Both the position numbers and the translations under genes were made by a program. The notes under the pieces were generated by a model. That model saw only the letters and a list, made by a program, of their open reading frames with translations. It made no database searches and was not told the DNA's origin. From Candidatus Altimarinota bacterium (lineage in GTDB: Bacteria; Patescibacteriota; Gracilibacteria; BD1-5; UBA6164): a stretch of DNA of 64,000 nt. This document shows positions 33,831 to 45,422 of this stretch, in pieces (positions within the stretch are counted from its first letter, which is position 1; each line of letters opens with the position of its first letter). The stretch lies in assembly GCA_013350285.1 (NCBI GenBank), contig JAAXWG010000003.1, forward strand, positions 62,001 to 126,000, in the 5' to 3' direction.

Positions 33831-35933
33831 TTATTGAGAAGAGCTACAAGTTTTTAGTAATCATTTAAAAATTCATTCTGCATATTCTTGTCTTGTTTCT
33901 GAATTTCTTAAAGCATATGTTGTATTTTCATTATTCATATTTCAAAGTTCTATCAATACATTTTGAGAATGTGCTCAGTATATAGGGTTTAATACAAATA
34001 TTCATGTTGTTCTTGTTGAAAAAGTTGTTTTCATATTTCTTATCTCTCAGATATTTTCAGAAAGAACTTTAGCAAAATTTCTTTGTCAAGTATTCCTTTT
34101 TGAGTGAAGAATATTAATTCAAATAGCATCTTTATATGATTGATTATCAGCATGAATTGATAAGAAATAAATATTTTTTTTCTTTTTTCATATTTTAAAT
34201 TTATTTCTAATTTCAACTCTTTTTTTTAATCATTCAATAGATTTTTCATTAAATCTTTTTTTTGTATTATCTCACCAAGTATCATGATTTTGTATTGGGT
34301 CTAAAAGTCATTGGGCTGAGTAAAGAGATGATTTGGTCCAAACTGAGTTGTCAATTCAATTTTGAAAATAATGAGTAATTTTTACTTCTCATCCATTTTC
34401 TTTTATGAGTTTTGCTAATCTATATGATACATCCATTACTACTCTAGCTTCCACTATATGAAGTTTTCCATCTCATTTTCAATTTTTTGTAACTTTGTCA
34501 GATTCACTTATATCACTTTGCTTATAAGGAATAGCTCTTCCTTTTTCATCTTTTGCAATAGGTATAGCTCAAGGATCAGCACCTCAATGTCATGGATCAA
34601 GAATAAAGAGCTTTCATTTTAATGTATTATTTTTTACCTCTATTGAATTTAACCATTTATAAAAATCAGGTTTTTTCTCTAAAAGAATTTCTCTATTTTC
34701 TCATGTAATATTTTTATCTTCTTTTCAAGCTGGTAATAAATAATATTTTCATATTTCTATTATACTTCAAGATTTTAAATTATTTATTTGGTAAAATTTA
34801 TCAATATTTTCTTCTGAGGGATTAATTCAGGCTCTTTCTAATATTTTTCCTACTCATTCTCATTTCTTACTTTTTATTAATCTACTTTTTATATTAGGCA
34901 TCAAATAATATTTATCAGCTTTTATACCATCATCATTTTCTAAATCATTCAAGTCATAGAATTTTTTAAGATTTTCTTCTGAGGGATTAATTCAAGCTCT
35001 TTCTAATATTTTTATTGCTCAATCTCAATTTAAAGCTTTTATTTGTATATAGAAACTATTATATTTAATAAATTTCTTAAAGTTGTACCAACTTTCATCA
35101 AAAAAACCATCTCCATTAAAACTATCTAATTCTTTATTATAATTAATAACAAGTCAAAGTCTTTGAAGTTGTGATTGAGTTTGTCATTTTATTTTTCCTT
35201 TTTCTTTATTTTTTAATTTCTCTTGATTTGTTGATTTGATTGCATTTATCTTTTCAACATAGTTTATCATTTCGTAAATTTTTCATTTTTTTGTTTTTAT
35301 TCATGAAAAAATTATTTCTGTGTTATCTAAACTCCAGTCTTTTGAAAAATAATTTTTATAATAAATATTATATTCCTCTGAAAAACTTTGAGTTGGAGAG
35401 CTATATTCTAATTTTCACACGAGCCATTTTGCAAAAGGCCCCCATTTTAAATTATTTCAAATATTTGGATTTTCTTTTTTATAAACATCAATAATTGATT
35501 TTACTCTTTTGGGTCATCAATTATATGCCATTAGTTCAAATTCTGAATCATAATTATATCATTTAAGCTTATTTTTTATTAAGTTTTTGTTATGAAGAAA
35601 ATATATAATTCATAAAATACAATTATCTTCTGGATTTTCTGGATTATAAAATTTACTTATTCATAGTTTTCTTAATTCTTGTTTAGCATCTTCTATTGCA
35701 TCAGATTTTAATTGAAAATATCCTATAGCTCCAGAACTACTTTTTTTATTATTAATAAGACGACTTTCTTTTATTATAAGAGGAAGAAAATCTCATATAT
35801 TTGCATCTCAATAATACTTATTAAAGTTACTATTTTTTTTAAGTCTATCTAGGGCTTGACTCAAATATCTTGTAGCTTCCCTTACTTTTTGTTCATTTAT
35901 TTGTTCATGACTATAAAAATTTTCATAACTCAT
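33831..35933 (-). CDS. bifunctional muralytic enzyme: transglycosylase-like plus N-acetylmuramoyl-L-alanine amidase
   Basis: The product has 700 residues. Residues 45-160 look like a lytic transglycosylase (SLT) domain: Glu56 in PLIIKESRL is the likely acid, followed by SSSGAIGYFQLKS and AYNGGPKRV. The middle has two copies of ILERAGINPSEEN...FY.(L/I)N followed by K YYL(M/L)P, about 60 residues apart, with a LysM-like pattern. The C-terminal 260 residues are a zinc amidase (Amidase_3): FILDPGHGGADPGA, then VEARVVMDVSYRLAKLI and FLSIHADN. No clear signal peptide is visible. It would cut both glycan and peptide bonds of cell wall. It is a single-gene leftward unit. Confidence 0.85.
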
Positions 35934-36066
35934 AGTTCATAGTTTTTAGGTATAAATAACTCTATTAATTTTAATAATTTATTTTAGTGTATCATTTATT
36001 TTAAACAAAAACAATTATTTATAATGATTTTGAAAATAAATGATAATATTTCTCCCATTCAAAAAT

Positions 36067-36120
36067 TTGACTTTTAAAAAAATAAAAATATAATCTACCT
36101 ACCAAAAGGTAGATTATATT
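36067..36120 (+). promoter_or_regulatory. promoter and operator of the TetR-RND operon
   Basis: TTGACT (36067-36072), 16 nt, then TATAAT (36089-36094). A perfect 13-bp inverted repeat (AATATAATCTACC at 36087-36099 and its complement at 36108-36120) covers the -10 box and ends 15 nt before the TetR gene start. A regulator bound there would block transcription, so autorepression is likely. Confidence 0.7.
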
Positions 36121-36135
36121 TTAAAATATTTTTTT

Positions 36136-36651
36136 ATGCAGAAAAAAGATATTCTCATAAAAATACAAAATCTTTTTTATAATAGGAGTTTTGCTCAAGT
36201 AAGTATGAATGAAATTGCAATAAGTCTTAATATAAAAAAAGCATCTTTATATTATTATTTTCCTTCAAAAGAAGTACTTATTTCAGAACTTCTTGATTTT
36301 TCTTATGAAGAGTATAGCGATTTTTTGATAAAAATTCTTGAATTGAAGCTTCCAGATTTTATACAAAAATTTGTGTATTATCCACAAAAATCAAAAAATA
36401 TATTTTCTGTTATCAATCAAAATTGATATTCAGAATATAAAAATAGTTCCGAATTGATACAAAAAAGACAAAAAGAAGTTTTTGAAATTATTCATATGTA
36501 TCTTCAAAAAAAATATGCGATGAATAAAGAAAGAAGTTTTCTTCTTCTTTGTCTTTTGGAAGAAATAGGGAAAAAAAGATGTATCAATGGAGATTGTCCT
36601 CTTGATATGAAAAATCTCATTTGAGAAATACAAAAAATATTTATTTTTTAA
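36136..36651 (+). CDS. TetR/AcrR-family transcriptional regulator
   Basis: The product has 171 residues. The N-terminal helix-turn-helix is typical (FAQVSMNEIAISLNIKKASL, then YYYFPSKEVLISELL). The C-terminal ligand-binding part is helical and short, with three Cys (LLCLLEEIGKKRCINGDCPL). It is first in an operon with an adaptor (16 nt downstream) and an RND pump, and the palindrome in its promoter is the likely operator. By analogy with AcrR it would lift repression when a toxic compound binds. Confidence 0.92.
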
Positions 36652-36667
36652 TTTTTAATTATTACTT

Positions 36668-38662
36668 ATGAAGAAAATAGGAATATCTTTACTTTTAGTT
36701 ATGCTTACAGTTCTAAGCTCTTGTGGAAAAAAAGAAGAAGAACTCCTTATAAAAAACTATAAAACAGCAAAAGTTATGAGTGGAACACTGAAAGAAACTC
36801 AAAATTTTGTCGGATATATAGAATGAAAAGAGGAAGTATATTTATGAGCAAAGATGGGAGGAAAAATAATTTCTCTTTACGGAGAAGAAGGTCAAAGAAT
36901 AAAAGCAGGAACAATACTTGGGCAACTTGATGGAGAAGAATCAAAAGTAGGAATAGCAGTCGCAAATAATATTGCTCTTTCACTTGAAAGTCTTTCTCTT
37001 TCTACTTCTGCTATGTTTGATGAGCAAATAAAGGCTCTTGAACAAAAAAAAGAACAAATAAAAACAAGTATATCTATTGCTGAGAGTTCTATATTGGTTG
37101 CAGAAGCAGGAAAAAAATGAGCAAGTAAAGGTTTAGAAGATGTAAAAACTATTGCTGCATCTCAACTAGAAACAGTTGCTTCTCAGCTAGAGCAAGCTCA
37201 GGTTTGACTTGAGACAGCTCAATCAAATTATGATAATAGTCTTGAAACTTTGACTCAAAAAGAAAATGATATTTACTCAAATTCAAAAATAGCAGTCAAT
37301 CAAATGACAAATTTTACTACAAGTGTATTTGATACTCTTGATTTAATTATTGGAATAACAGAAAAAAATAAGGATAAAAATGATGATTTTGAAACATTTT
37401 TATGAGGAAATAAAGTAGAAACAAAAGAAAAATCAGAAACACTTTTGAGAACTCTTCAAGAAAAAATAAAAACACTCAAAGAAAAAAATACTTTTCTAAA
37501 ATCAGAAAATGCAAGTAAGGAAGATATATATGCAACTCTTGTTTGGATTAACACAGATATGTATCCTTTACTCAAAGAACTTCTTTGAACAAGTTATGAT
37601 ATGTTTAACGAAAGTATTCCATCAGAAGGAAGTCTTTCTCTTGGAACTCTTTCAAATTACAAAACCCAAATGCTTGGATTTCAAAATAATCTTGATAGTA
37701 TTATGCTTTCAGTGAGTGCTACGACAGAATTAGGGATACAATGAGCAATAAATAATATACAAAATTTCAAAAAAAATAAAACAATGCAACTTGATCTTCT
37801 CAAAAAACAAGTAGAACTTGCTGAAAAAAATATAGAAACTCTCCAAAAAACATACAAAAATTATGAAGCAATTACTTCATGACAAGTAAGTGATACAGAG
37901 ACAAAAAATGTTATTGCCCAAGAACAAAAAACAATGGCAGAAAAACAAAAAACAATAGCAGAACAACAACTCAAAGAATTAGAGGCTTCTATAGAAAGTA
38001 TGAAAAAACAAAAACAAGCAAAACTTGATGAACTCAATACAAAAAAAGAAGAAGTAGGAGGAAATAAGATGACAAGTATTGTCTATCTTGATAATACAAA
38101 AATTATCTCTTCTCTTGATGGAGTAGTTACAAAGAAATTTGGAGAAATAGGACAAGTTGTTGGTGGAGGAGTTCCACTCTATATTGTCGCAAATGATGAT
38201 ATTGTCAAAGTACATGTTTCTGTCCCAGAAAATTCTCTCAAAGATATTATGCTTGGAGAAGAAGTAAAAATAAATCTTGAAGAAAGTAAAAAGGAAGTAA
38301 TTTGAAAAGTAACAAAAATACTTCCAACTATTGATAAAATTACAAAAACAGCAAATATAGAAATAGAGATACAAAATAAAGACCATAGTATAAAAATAGG
38401 AATGTATGTAAAAACTTATTTTGCTCATATAAGTCAATGACAAGAAAAACAAGACAGAGGAATGCTTATACCAAATTCTGCTATTATTGCTGATTTATGA
38501 GTTCCTTGAGTGTATGTTATCAAAGATAATATTGCTACTTTTAAAAATATAGAAATTATTTCAAGTGGTAAAACTCATTCACAAATAAAAGGATTAAAAA
38601 TAGGTGAAATTGTTATAACACAAGGAAAAGAAAATATATCTGATTGAGAAAAGTTGAAATAG
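36668..38662 (+). CDS. RND efflux periplasmic adaptor (HlyD-type lipoprotein)
   Basis: The product has 664 residues. It has a lipoprotein signal peptide (MKKIGISLLLVMLTVLSSCG; lipobox L-S-S-C). The first lipoyl half contains MGGKIISLYGEEGQRIKAGT. A very long helical hairpin (about residues 110-460) is nearly twice the usual size. The second lipoyl half (ISSLDGVVTKKFGEIGQVVG) and the beta-barrel and membrane-proximal domains follow. It connects the RND pump to the exterior. A hairpin and 68 nt separate it from the RND gene. The long hairpin recurs in the MacA-like protein at 29863. Confidence 0.9.
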
Positions 38663-38672
38663 TGAAAAGTAT

Positions 38673-38692
38673 GGATTGATTGCCATCAATCC
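38673..38692 (+). other. intercistronic hairpin between adaptor and RND genes
   Basis: GGATTGAT-TGCC-ATCAATCC forms an 8-bp perfect stem with a 4-nt loop. It is not followed by a U-run, so it is unlikely to be a terminator. It could stabilise or partition the mRNA. Confidence 0.55.
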
Positions 38693-38730
38693 GAAAAAAA
38701 GAAAAAATTATTACTTATTATAAAAAAAAT

Positions 38731-41700
38731 ATGTTTTCAAAAATAGCTGAATTTTTTATAAAAAATTCCAAATTAACTTTTGTGCTTGTGCTTATTACTC
38801 TCATATCTTGAGTAGGAAGTTATATTATTATTCCAAAACAATATAATCCAACTATTGTTGTTCCTGCTTTCCAGATTGTTGTAGAAGCACCAAACTTAAA
38901 TTCCAAAGATACAAAAAAACTCTTGCTTGATCCCCTCGAAGATAAAATTATGGAACTGGAATGAATTGATGAAGTATTTTGAACTGCTTGAGATAATTTT
39001 GTTGCAGTGATGGCAAAATTTGAAGTGGGAGTAGAAAAAGAAAAAGCAAAAATCAGACTTTTGCAAAAAATAAACGAAAATCTTGATTTACAACCAGAAG
39101 GAGTAAAAGCTCCCGTTGTAAAATCTATTGATCCTGATGATTTACCTCAAATCACTTATGTGCTTGCTTTTAAATCATGAAATGGCATTATTCTTTCATC
39201 ACAAGAACAAAGTATTTATCTCGGAGAAATAGCAAAAAAAATAAAAAACGAACTGAGAAAACAAGTAAATATTACCACTCTTGATATTGTCGGAGCAAAA
39301 CAAAAAGATATTTCTATCACGATAGATACCTGACTTTTGGAAGCAAAAAATATTGATGTTCTTCAAGTATATGATGTGATAAAAAGAAATAATATTTGAC
39401 TTCCTGCTTGAGATATAATCAATGATGGAGAAAAAATATTTGTAGAAACTTATGGAAGTTTTACGACTCCAGAAATGCTTGAAAATCTCATTATTATGAA
39501 AACAGAAGAATGAGTTGTAAAACTTTCTGATCTTGCATCTGTGCAATATTGAACAGAGAGAAATACTTCTTACACAAGCTTTTGAGATAAAACTTGATTA
39601 CAAAAAACAGCAGTATTACTTGGAATAGGGAAAAAAATAGGGACAAATTCAGTATTTGTAACAGAAAAAATAAAAGAAAGAATAGAAGAACTTAAAAAAG
39701 AACTTCCAAAAAATATAGAACTTCATATTATTCAAGATGAATGAGAAAGTGCAAAAGAAGCAACAAGTCATCTTATCACTGATTTGATACAATCAATTCT
39801 TATTGTTATATGAATATTGATACTTTTTCTAGGATTTAAAAATGCCCTCAATACAGCAACAAGTATTCCGCTTATTCTTTCGCTTGTCTTTCTCTATGCT
39901 TACATTATGGGAGAAAATATAAATAGGATTACTCTTTTTGCTCTTATTCTTGTTATTTGAATGCTTGTTGATGATTCTATTGTTGTTGTTGAAAATATTC
40001 ATAGACATCTAGAAGAAAGACTTTTTACAGGCAAAACAAAACTCCAAGCTATTCTTGATTCTGTCAATGAAGTAGGACCATGAGTCATTCTTTCTACGAT
40101 TACAAAAGTTCTTGCTTTTGCTTCTATGTTTGCAGTGAGCTGAATGATGGGAGAATATATGGGACCAATTCCAAAATTTGCTATTGTTGCCCTTATTCTT
40201 TCTATATTTATTGCTTTTTCTATCAATCCGTGGGTGAGTTATCTTATGACAAAAGATTTGACAGAAGCAGATAGAGAAAATCATCATAAGAAAAAAGAAT
40301 CACAATATGATGTGAGAAAAATATATCTCAAAATTATGGAAAAATATATTACTCCGACAAAAGAAGGAAAAAAAAGAAGAAAAAGATTTAAGTTTGTGTT
40401 TTGGATTTCTTTGGTGCTTGTTGTAATTGTTCCTATTTATACAGGGATATTCAAGGCAAGAATGTTACCAAAATCAAATAAAGACCAAGTGTATCTTTGG
40501 GTAGATGGAATGAGATCAGATACAGCAGATACGATGCTCTCTCTTGAAAAAGATATAGAAAAATTTTTCCTCAAAAATGAAAAACTTCCAAAAGATTTAC
40601 AAATAGTGGAAAATGTAAGTACAACAATTTGAACTCCATTTATGGGAGATTTTGCCAATCTTTTTAGAGGGGGATCACAGAGATTTGCAGAATATAATCT
40701 CTCAGCAAGAATAAATCTCATAGCAAAAGAAGAAGAAAAAAATAGACTCAAATCAGAAGAATTTGCTATCAAAATTCGTCCACTCTTGAGAGCAAGTCTT
40801 CTTGCAAAATATCCAGATATAAAAATCAGACTTTTAGAAGATCCTCCATGACCTCCTGTAAGAGCAACTTTTCTTATCAAGACCAAATCAACAGCTGATG
40901 AAAAATCACTTCAAGCTTTTACAAAAAAAGTAGCAAACGAAGTCCAAAAAATCCAAAAAAAATATGATATTGTTGATGCTGGAACTTCTTTTGATAGTAC
41001 TTATAGAAAGATTGCTATAGAGCTTGATCACGATTCTCTTACGAGAGCAGACTTGAGTGTAGAGCAAGTGCAAAATGCTTTGGGAATAATGATTCATTGA
41101 GTGAAATTAGGGATTGTAAAAAATGCTCCAACTCAGCAACAGACAAATATTATTTTTCAAGTAAAACAAGAACAATTACAAGATATCCAAGATATAAAAA
41201 ATCTCAAATTTACCAATAGTGCTTGAATAAAAATTCCTCTTTATTCTATTGCTTCTGTGCAGTATGATTTTGTTTCTCCTCTCACAAATACAGATAAAAG
41301 AGAAATAAGTCATTATGTTTATGGAGAGATGGGAGATAATTCTGTCGTTTATCCTATTTTGTATTTGTACAAAGTTTTTGATTCACCTGAATTTTTGGCA
41401 TCAGATTACAAGCTTATTTCAAGTGGACCATATAAGATAGAGTATCTTAATAAAAAAGATGGAAATACTTATGTAATAGAGTGGGATGGAGAATGGAAAC
41501 TGACAATGGATACTTTTAGAGATTTGGGAGTTGCAATGATTATAGCCATTCTTGCTATTTATTTCTTGATAGTTGGGCAATTTCGTAGTTTTGCTGTTGC
41601 TGGAATTATTATGCTTCCTTTTTTACTTGGACTGTATGGGATTTTTCCTTGATTTTCACTTCTTTATCTTCTCAAAAATGAGTATTTTAATGCGACTTGA

Positions 41701-42009
41701 ATGATAGGAATTATTTCACTTGCTTGAATAGTTGTCTGAAATGCAATTTTGCTTATGGATTATGTAAGTATTCTCAAAGAAAGGTGATGGACAATAGAAA
41801 AATCTATCATAGAGGCAGGATACATACGATTTATGCCAATTATGCTTACTTCACTTTCAGCAATTTTTTGAGCAGTCAAGATTACTTCAGATCCTGTATG
41901 GAGTGGACTTGCACGGAGTATAGTTTGGGGGCTGACTTCTAGTGCTATTCTTACTCTTATTGCTATTCCTATATTTTATTATGATAGTCAAAAGGATAAT
42001 TGGGAGTAG
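38731..42009 (+). CDS. RND-family efflux transporter (AcrB-like)
   Basis: The product has 1092 residues and is a proton-driven export pump of the inner membrane. It has the typical two repeats, each with one helix, a large extracytoplasmic loop and five or six helices. GMLVDDSIVVVENIHRHLEE carries the paired Asp414-Asp415 of the proton relay in TM4. The equivalent place in the second half reads GIVVGNAILLMDYVSILKER. It ends FYYDSQKDNWE. It works with the adaptor upstream under TetR control. No outer-membrane channel gene is near. The substrate is unknown; drugs or host-derived compounds are possible. Confidence 0.96.
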
Positions 42010-42174
42010 GGAAGAGAAAGAGACTAGTCGGAAAGATTGGTCTCTTTTGGTATTTGAAAAATATATAAAAACTTTAGACTTTTGAAAAAAAATAAATATA
42101 TTATTATAAAAATGCAAAAAGATAAATAGAAAAAATCATTTTATATTAGTAATTTAATTTTAATATTATTTTAT

Positions 42175-42660
42175 ATGAAAGATATAGAAAGGGAACAAAA
42201 GATAGATTATTTGATTTCTAATTGATTTAAAGAATTAGATATTCATAAACAAATTTTTAATCAAATAGATCAGAAAGTTATGTGGTTTTTTACTTTTATA
42301 TCAGCTGTTCAATGATATTTAATAGTAAATTATTTTATAAATAAATCGTTGAATGTTTTTATTTCAAAAGATCTTATTCTAATAGAAGTTTTAATGATTT
42401 GATTTATTATTTTATGATTTCAGGTCTTTATTTTAAGAGGTAAAAAATTTAGTACTTGACCGAATGTATTGACTCAAACAAATAGTTTTAAAGATGATTC
42501 AAAAACTTTATTAAATTTAAAATCAAGCACTTTATGAACTTTAAATCAATCAAGCAATGAAAATAACAAGGTTATATGAGATAAATCAAAAATTTTTAGA
42601 TATTCTATGAATTTATTAATAATTTATTTTATTTTTATCATTATTTATTTTTTAATTTAA
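42175..42660 (+). CDS. small membrane protein, SLATT/Pycsar-effector-like layout
   Basis: The product has 161 residues. An N-terminal amphipathic helix (EREQKIDYLISNGFKELDIH) leads to two membrane segments (about 35-55 and 67-87), a polar Ser/Asn-rich loop and a C-terminal membrane segment (143-161). Short proteins with this layout (SLATT and Pycsar transmembrane effectors) act as pore-forming effectors of nucleotide-signalling defence, but I see no diagnostic motif. A 45-residue gene follows 5 nt later. Function unknown. Confidence 0.6.
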
Positions 42661-42665
42661 CTTAT

Positions 42666-42803
42666 ATGTGAGATAAAGATAATATTGATGATATTTTCCC
42701 TACAAACGATTCTAATACTTGATATCAAGAACTTGGATTTACTTGATATAATAATTATTTTCCAATAGGCTCTGATAATACATGAGAACAAGAAGAGGAA
42801 TAA
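42666..42803 (+). CDS. small acidic hypothetical protein
   Basis: The product has 45 residues, rich in Asp, Asn, Gly and Tyr (MGDKDNIDDIFPTNDSNTGY...), with a repeated D-N/S-N-T-G-x-Q-E pattern. Five or so glycines are TGA codons. It starts 5 nt after the preceding membrane-protein gene and is probably translated from the same mRNA. It may be a partner or inhibitor of that protein, by position only. Confidence 0.45.
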
Positions 42804-42861
42804 AAAACTTCTTGTTGGATTTTGAATAATTTATCAAGTTTATTTTTTGAAAACCAATAAT

Positions 42862-42998
42862 AATAAATTTCTATTTTTGTAAGAGCAAGGTACCGAACTC
42901 TTGTTTTTGACTATTTGTATTTTATTTTTTTCTTTCTTCTTTGTGAGTTCGCTACCAAGGGGAGAGAGTAAAAATTTTAAAAATAAATTTCTATTTTT
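42862..42998. repeat. inverted repeat flanked by 17-bp direct repeats (MITE-like)
   Basis: AATAAATTTCTATTTTT occurs at 42862-42878 and again at 42982-42998. Between them GGTACCGAACTC (42889-42900) has an inverted near-copy GAGTTCGCTACC (42945-42956). No frame is open inside. The layout resembles a small non-autonomous element or its remnant. The right direct repeat reaches the stop codon of the acetyltransferase gene. Confidence 0.5.
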
Positions 42999-43630
42999 TA
43001 TAATCAAAGTAATTTTTTTAAATCATTTCAGACAATGTATTCAAGATTTTGAGTTATTTTTTCAGCACTCCAGTCCCACCAAGATAGCTTCTCTAATTTT
43101 TCAATAATATCATCATCAAATCTCTTTCTAATAATTTTTGCAGGATTTCATCAAACTATGGAGTAAGCAGGAATATCTTTTGTCACATTACTGTTAGCTC
43201 ATATAATACTTCAATTTCATATTTTAATTCATGGCATAATAGTTGCATTGTATCAAATCCAGACATCATTTCAAACAATGGTATCTCATTTATAAGGTAA
43301 TTCCTCAAGTTTTGGTATAACTTTTTCCCAAGAATTTCAAAATATAGAAAAAGGATAAGTGGAAAATCAAGATATTTTATGATTAGCTCAATTCATAATA
43401 AATTTTACTCAAGTTGCTATAGCACAAAATTTTCAAATTATAAGTTTATCTCACAGAAAAGGATAGTGATATAATATATTTTTGTTTTCAAAATTTTCTA
43501 CTCAGTCTAAATCATCATAATAAGTATAATCTCAAACAATTATATTCTCTTTTGTAATGAAGTTTTTTAAATATCAAACTTGAGGAAATCAAGCCATAGG
43601 ATATTTTTCTAAAGGATCAGGTCAATACAT
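42998..43630 (-). CDS. CatB/Vat-type hexapeptide-repeat acetyltransferase
   Basis: The product has 210 residues with a left-handed beta-helix of hexapeptide repeats (IIVGDYTYYDDLDG, LIIGKFCAIATGVKF, DTIVGNDVWIGYNATIMPGIK, IIGANSNVTKDIPAYSIVGG in sequence). The opening GPDPLEKYPMAG and the MNGANHKISGFSTYPF block are typical of xenobiotic acetyltransferases that modify chloramphenicol or streptogramins; the His in ANHK is the expected catalytic residue. The true substrate may be a cell-surface sugar. The start at 43630 is fixed by MYGPDP. A repeat element abuts its 3' end. Confidence 0.88.
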
Positions 43631-43828
43631 ATAATTTTTGTTATTTAATAAAATTTTTATTAAATACTTGTTTTCATTTTTTATGTAATTAAATATAATA
43701 TTGTTTTATATTATTTAAAAAATATGTAAATTCAAATTTTAAATTTAGCATTGAAGAATACTATTAAAAAGTTATTATTAATAGTAGTTGAAAGAAATTA
43801 ATAAAATTTACCTTTTATTTATCAAAAT

Positions 43829-43993
43829 ATGACTATCAATAAAGAATGGCATCTTGCTCATAAGATGCCAAAAAATCCTACATTTGAGCAAAGACTTGAA
43901 TGGCATAGGGAGCATAATAAACATTGCTCTTGTAGACCTTGATTTCCTGAGAAGCTCAAAGAACAAATGGAAAAAAGAGGGATAAAATCATAA
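43829..43993 (+). CDS. small conserved-looking protein with HC-S-C motif
   Basis: The product has 54 residues, MTINKEWHLAHKMPKNPTFE..., with HREHNKHCSCRPGFPEKLKE in the middle. The His/Cys cluster could bind a metal. The segment MPKNPTFEQRLEWHREH resembles small uncharacterised bacterial proteins of about this size. It is a free-standing short gene with AT-rich flanks. It is believable as coding because of its Trp, His and Cys content and clear stop. Confidence 0.6.
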
Positions 43994-44120
43994 TAATCAA
44001 AAAGAAAAATTTTTTTATAAAATATAAAATATAAAATTATATAGGAATTACAAAAAATATTTGCATTTCGTCAAATAATATTTATTCTATATTGAATAAA
44101 TATTATTTAATAAGATTTTT

Positions 44121-44399
44121 ATGGGTGGGCTAGAACAAAATGATTGAACAGGTGAAATATTCTTAACAACAAAAATTGAAAGAGGTATTATAAAAGCTAT
44201 TATAAAAAATCAAATTGAACAATATAGAGGACAAGTAGATGGAGTTCTTTCTGAATTGACAAAAGAAGAATTTTGAGAAATGTATAGGGAAGAAAAAAAG
44301 AAGAAAGGATATGGAGATGAATTTTTACTATTTAAAGAAAAATATTATCAATATTACCAACAAGAGATTAATAAAATATTACAATGGTATGATTGATAA
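44121..44399 (+). CDS. small hypothetical protein
   Basis: The product has 92 residues. It is soluble and highly charged, helical in the second half (LSELTKEEFGEMYREEKKKK, KEKYYQYYQQEINKILQWYD). It uses TGA-Gly at several positions. No family is recognised. It sits 92 nt upstream of the prohibitin-like gene, which has its own strong Shine-Dalgarno. Confidence 0.55.
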
Positions 44400-44491
44400 G
44401 ACTGATATTATTGCTACTGCTGTTTAATAAATAATAATTATCATCATTTTTGACAAAAATCATAAAAATAATATTATCATTTAGGAGGTTT

Positions 44492-45325
44492 ATGTCTTTT
44501 TTATTTGCTAATAAATCAATTATGATAAATATCAAAAAATTTATTTTGAGGGTCTTTTATATTTTTTGAGCAGTTATTATTTTTATCATTTTAGCTTGAT
44601 CTTATTTTCAAGTAGATACTTGAAGTATTTGACTTGTGAAGAGATTTTGAGAAGTTCAAAACAATATTTATGAGCCTTGATTTAACTTTAAAAATCCTTT
44701 TTTGGATAGAGTTGTTATGATGGATGTCAGAAATAGAAAAGTCGAAGCAGATGCAAGCTCAGCATCAAAAGATTTACAATCAGTATCTACTATAATTGCT
44801 CTCAATTATAGCATCAATAAAGATAAAATAATCTCTTTGTATTCTACCGTAGGAAACAATGATAATATAGAAAATGTTCTTATAAAACCAGCATTACAAG
44901 AAAGTATAAAAGCAAGTACAAGTCAATACAATGCAAGTGATTTGATAACAAAAAGAGAGCTTGTAAAAAAAGAAATAGAAGACAATCTCAGAGGAAAAAC
45001 AGAAAGTCTTTGAATAAAAATCAATCAACTCAATATAGTAAATTTTGATTTTTCAGAACAATTTAACCAAATAGTAGAACAAAAAGTAACAGCAGAACAA
45101 CAAGCACTTGCAGAAAAAAATAAGCTTGAAACAGTAAAATATCAGGCTCAACAATCCATAGAACAAGCAAAAGCAGAAGCAGAAAAAATAAAAATTCAAG
45201 CAGAAGCAATTACAAAACAATGAGGGGCTGAGTATGTACAACTTCAATGGATTAATAAATGGGATGGGAAACTTCCAAGCACGATGTTGTGAAGTGATTC
45301 TAATATGATCTATAATATAAAATAA
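44492..45325 (+). CDS. prohibitin/HflC-like SPFH-domain protein
   Basis: The product has 277 residues. One N-terminal membrane helix (ILRVFYIFGAVIIFIILAGSY) is followed by the SPFH domain: TGSIGLVKRFGEVQNNIYEP and GFNFKNPFLDRVVMMDVRNR. A coiled coil (EQKVTAEQQALAEKNKLETV) precedes a C-terminal LGSDSNMIYNIK, close to prohibitin ends. Such proteins form rings at the membrane and modulate proteases such as FtsH. AGGAGG at 44483-44488 is one of the clearest Shine-Dalgarno sites in the window. A terminator follows. Confidence 0.9.
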
Positions 45326-45341
45326 TAAAAAATATCATTAC

Positions 45342-45371
45342 AAAAATACCTCAATTTGAGGTATTTTTTTT
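45342..45371 (+). terminator. terminator of the prohibitin-like gene
   Basis: AAAAATACCTCA pairs with TGAGGTATTTTT over a 3-nt loop and is followed by U residues. Confidence 0.9.
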
Positions 45372-45422
45372 GCTTTTATGATCAAAATTTTTACACTAAA
45401 GTTTATATTTAACTTATTTTTT

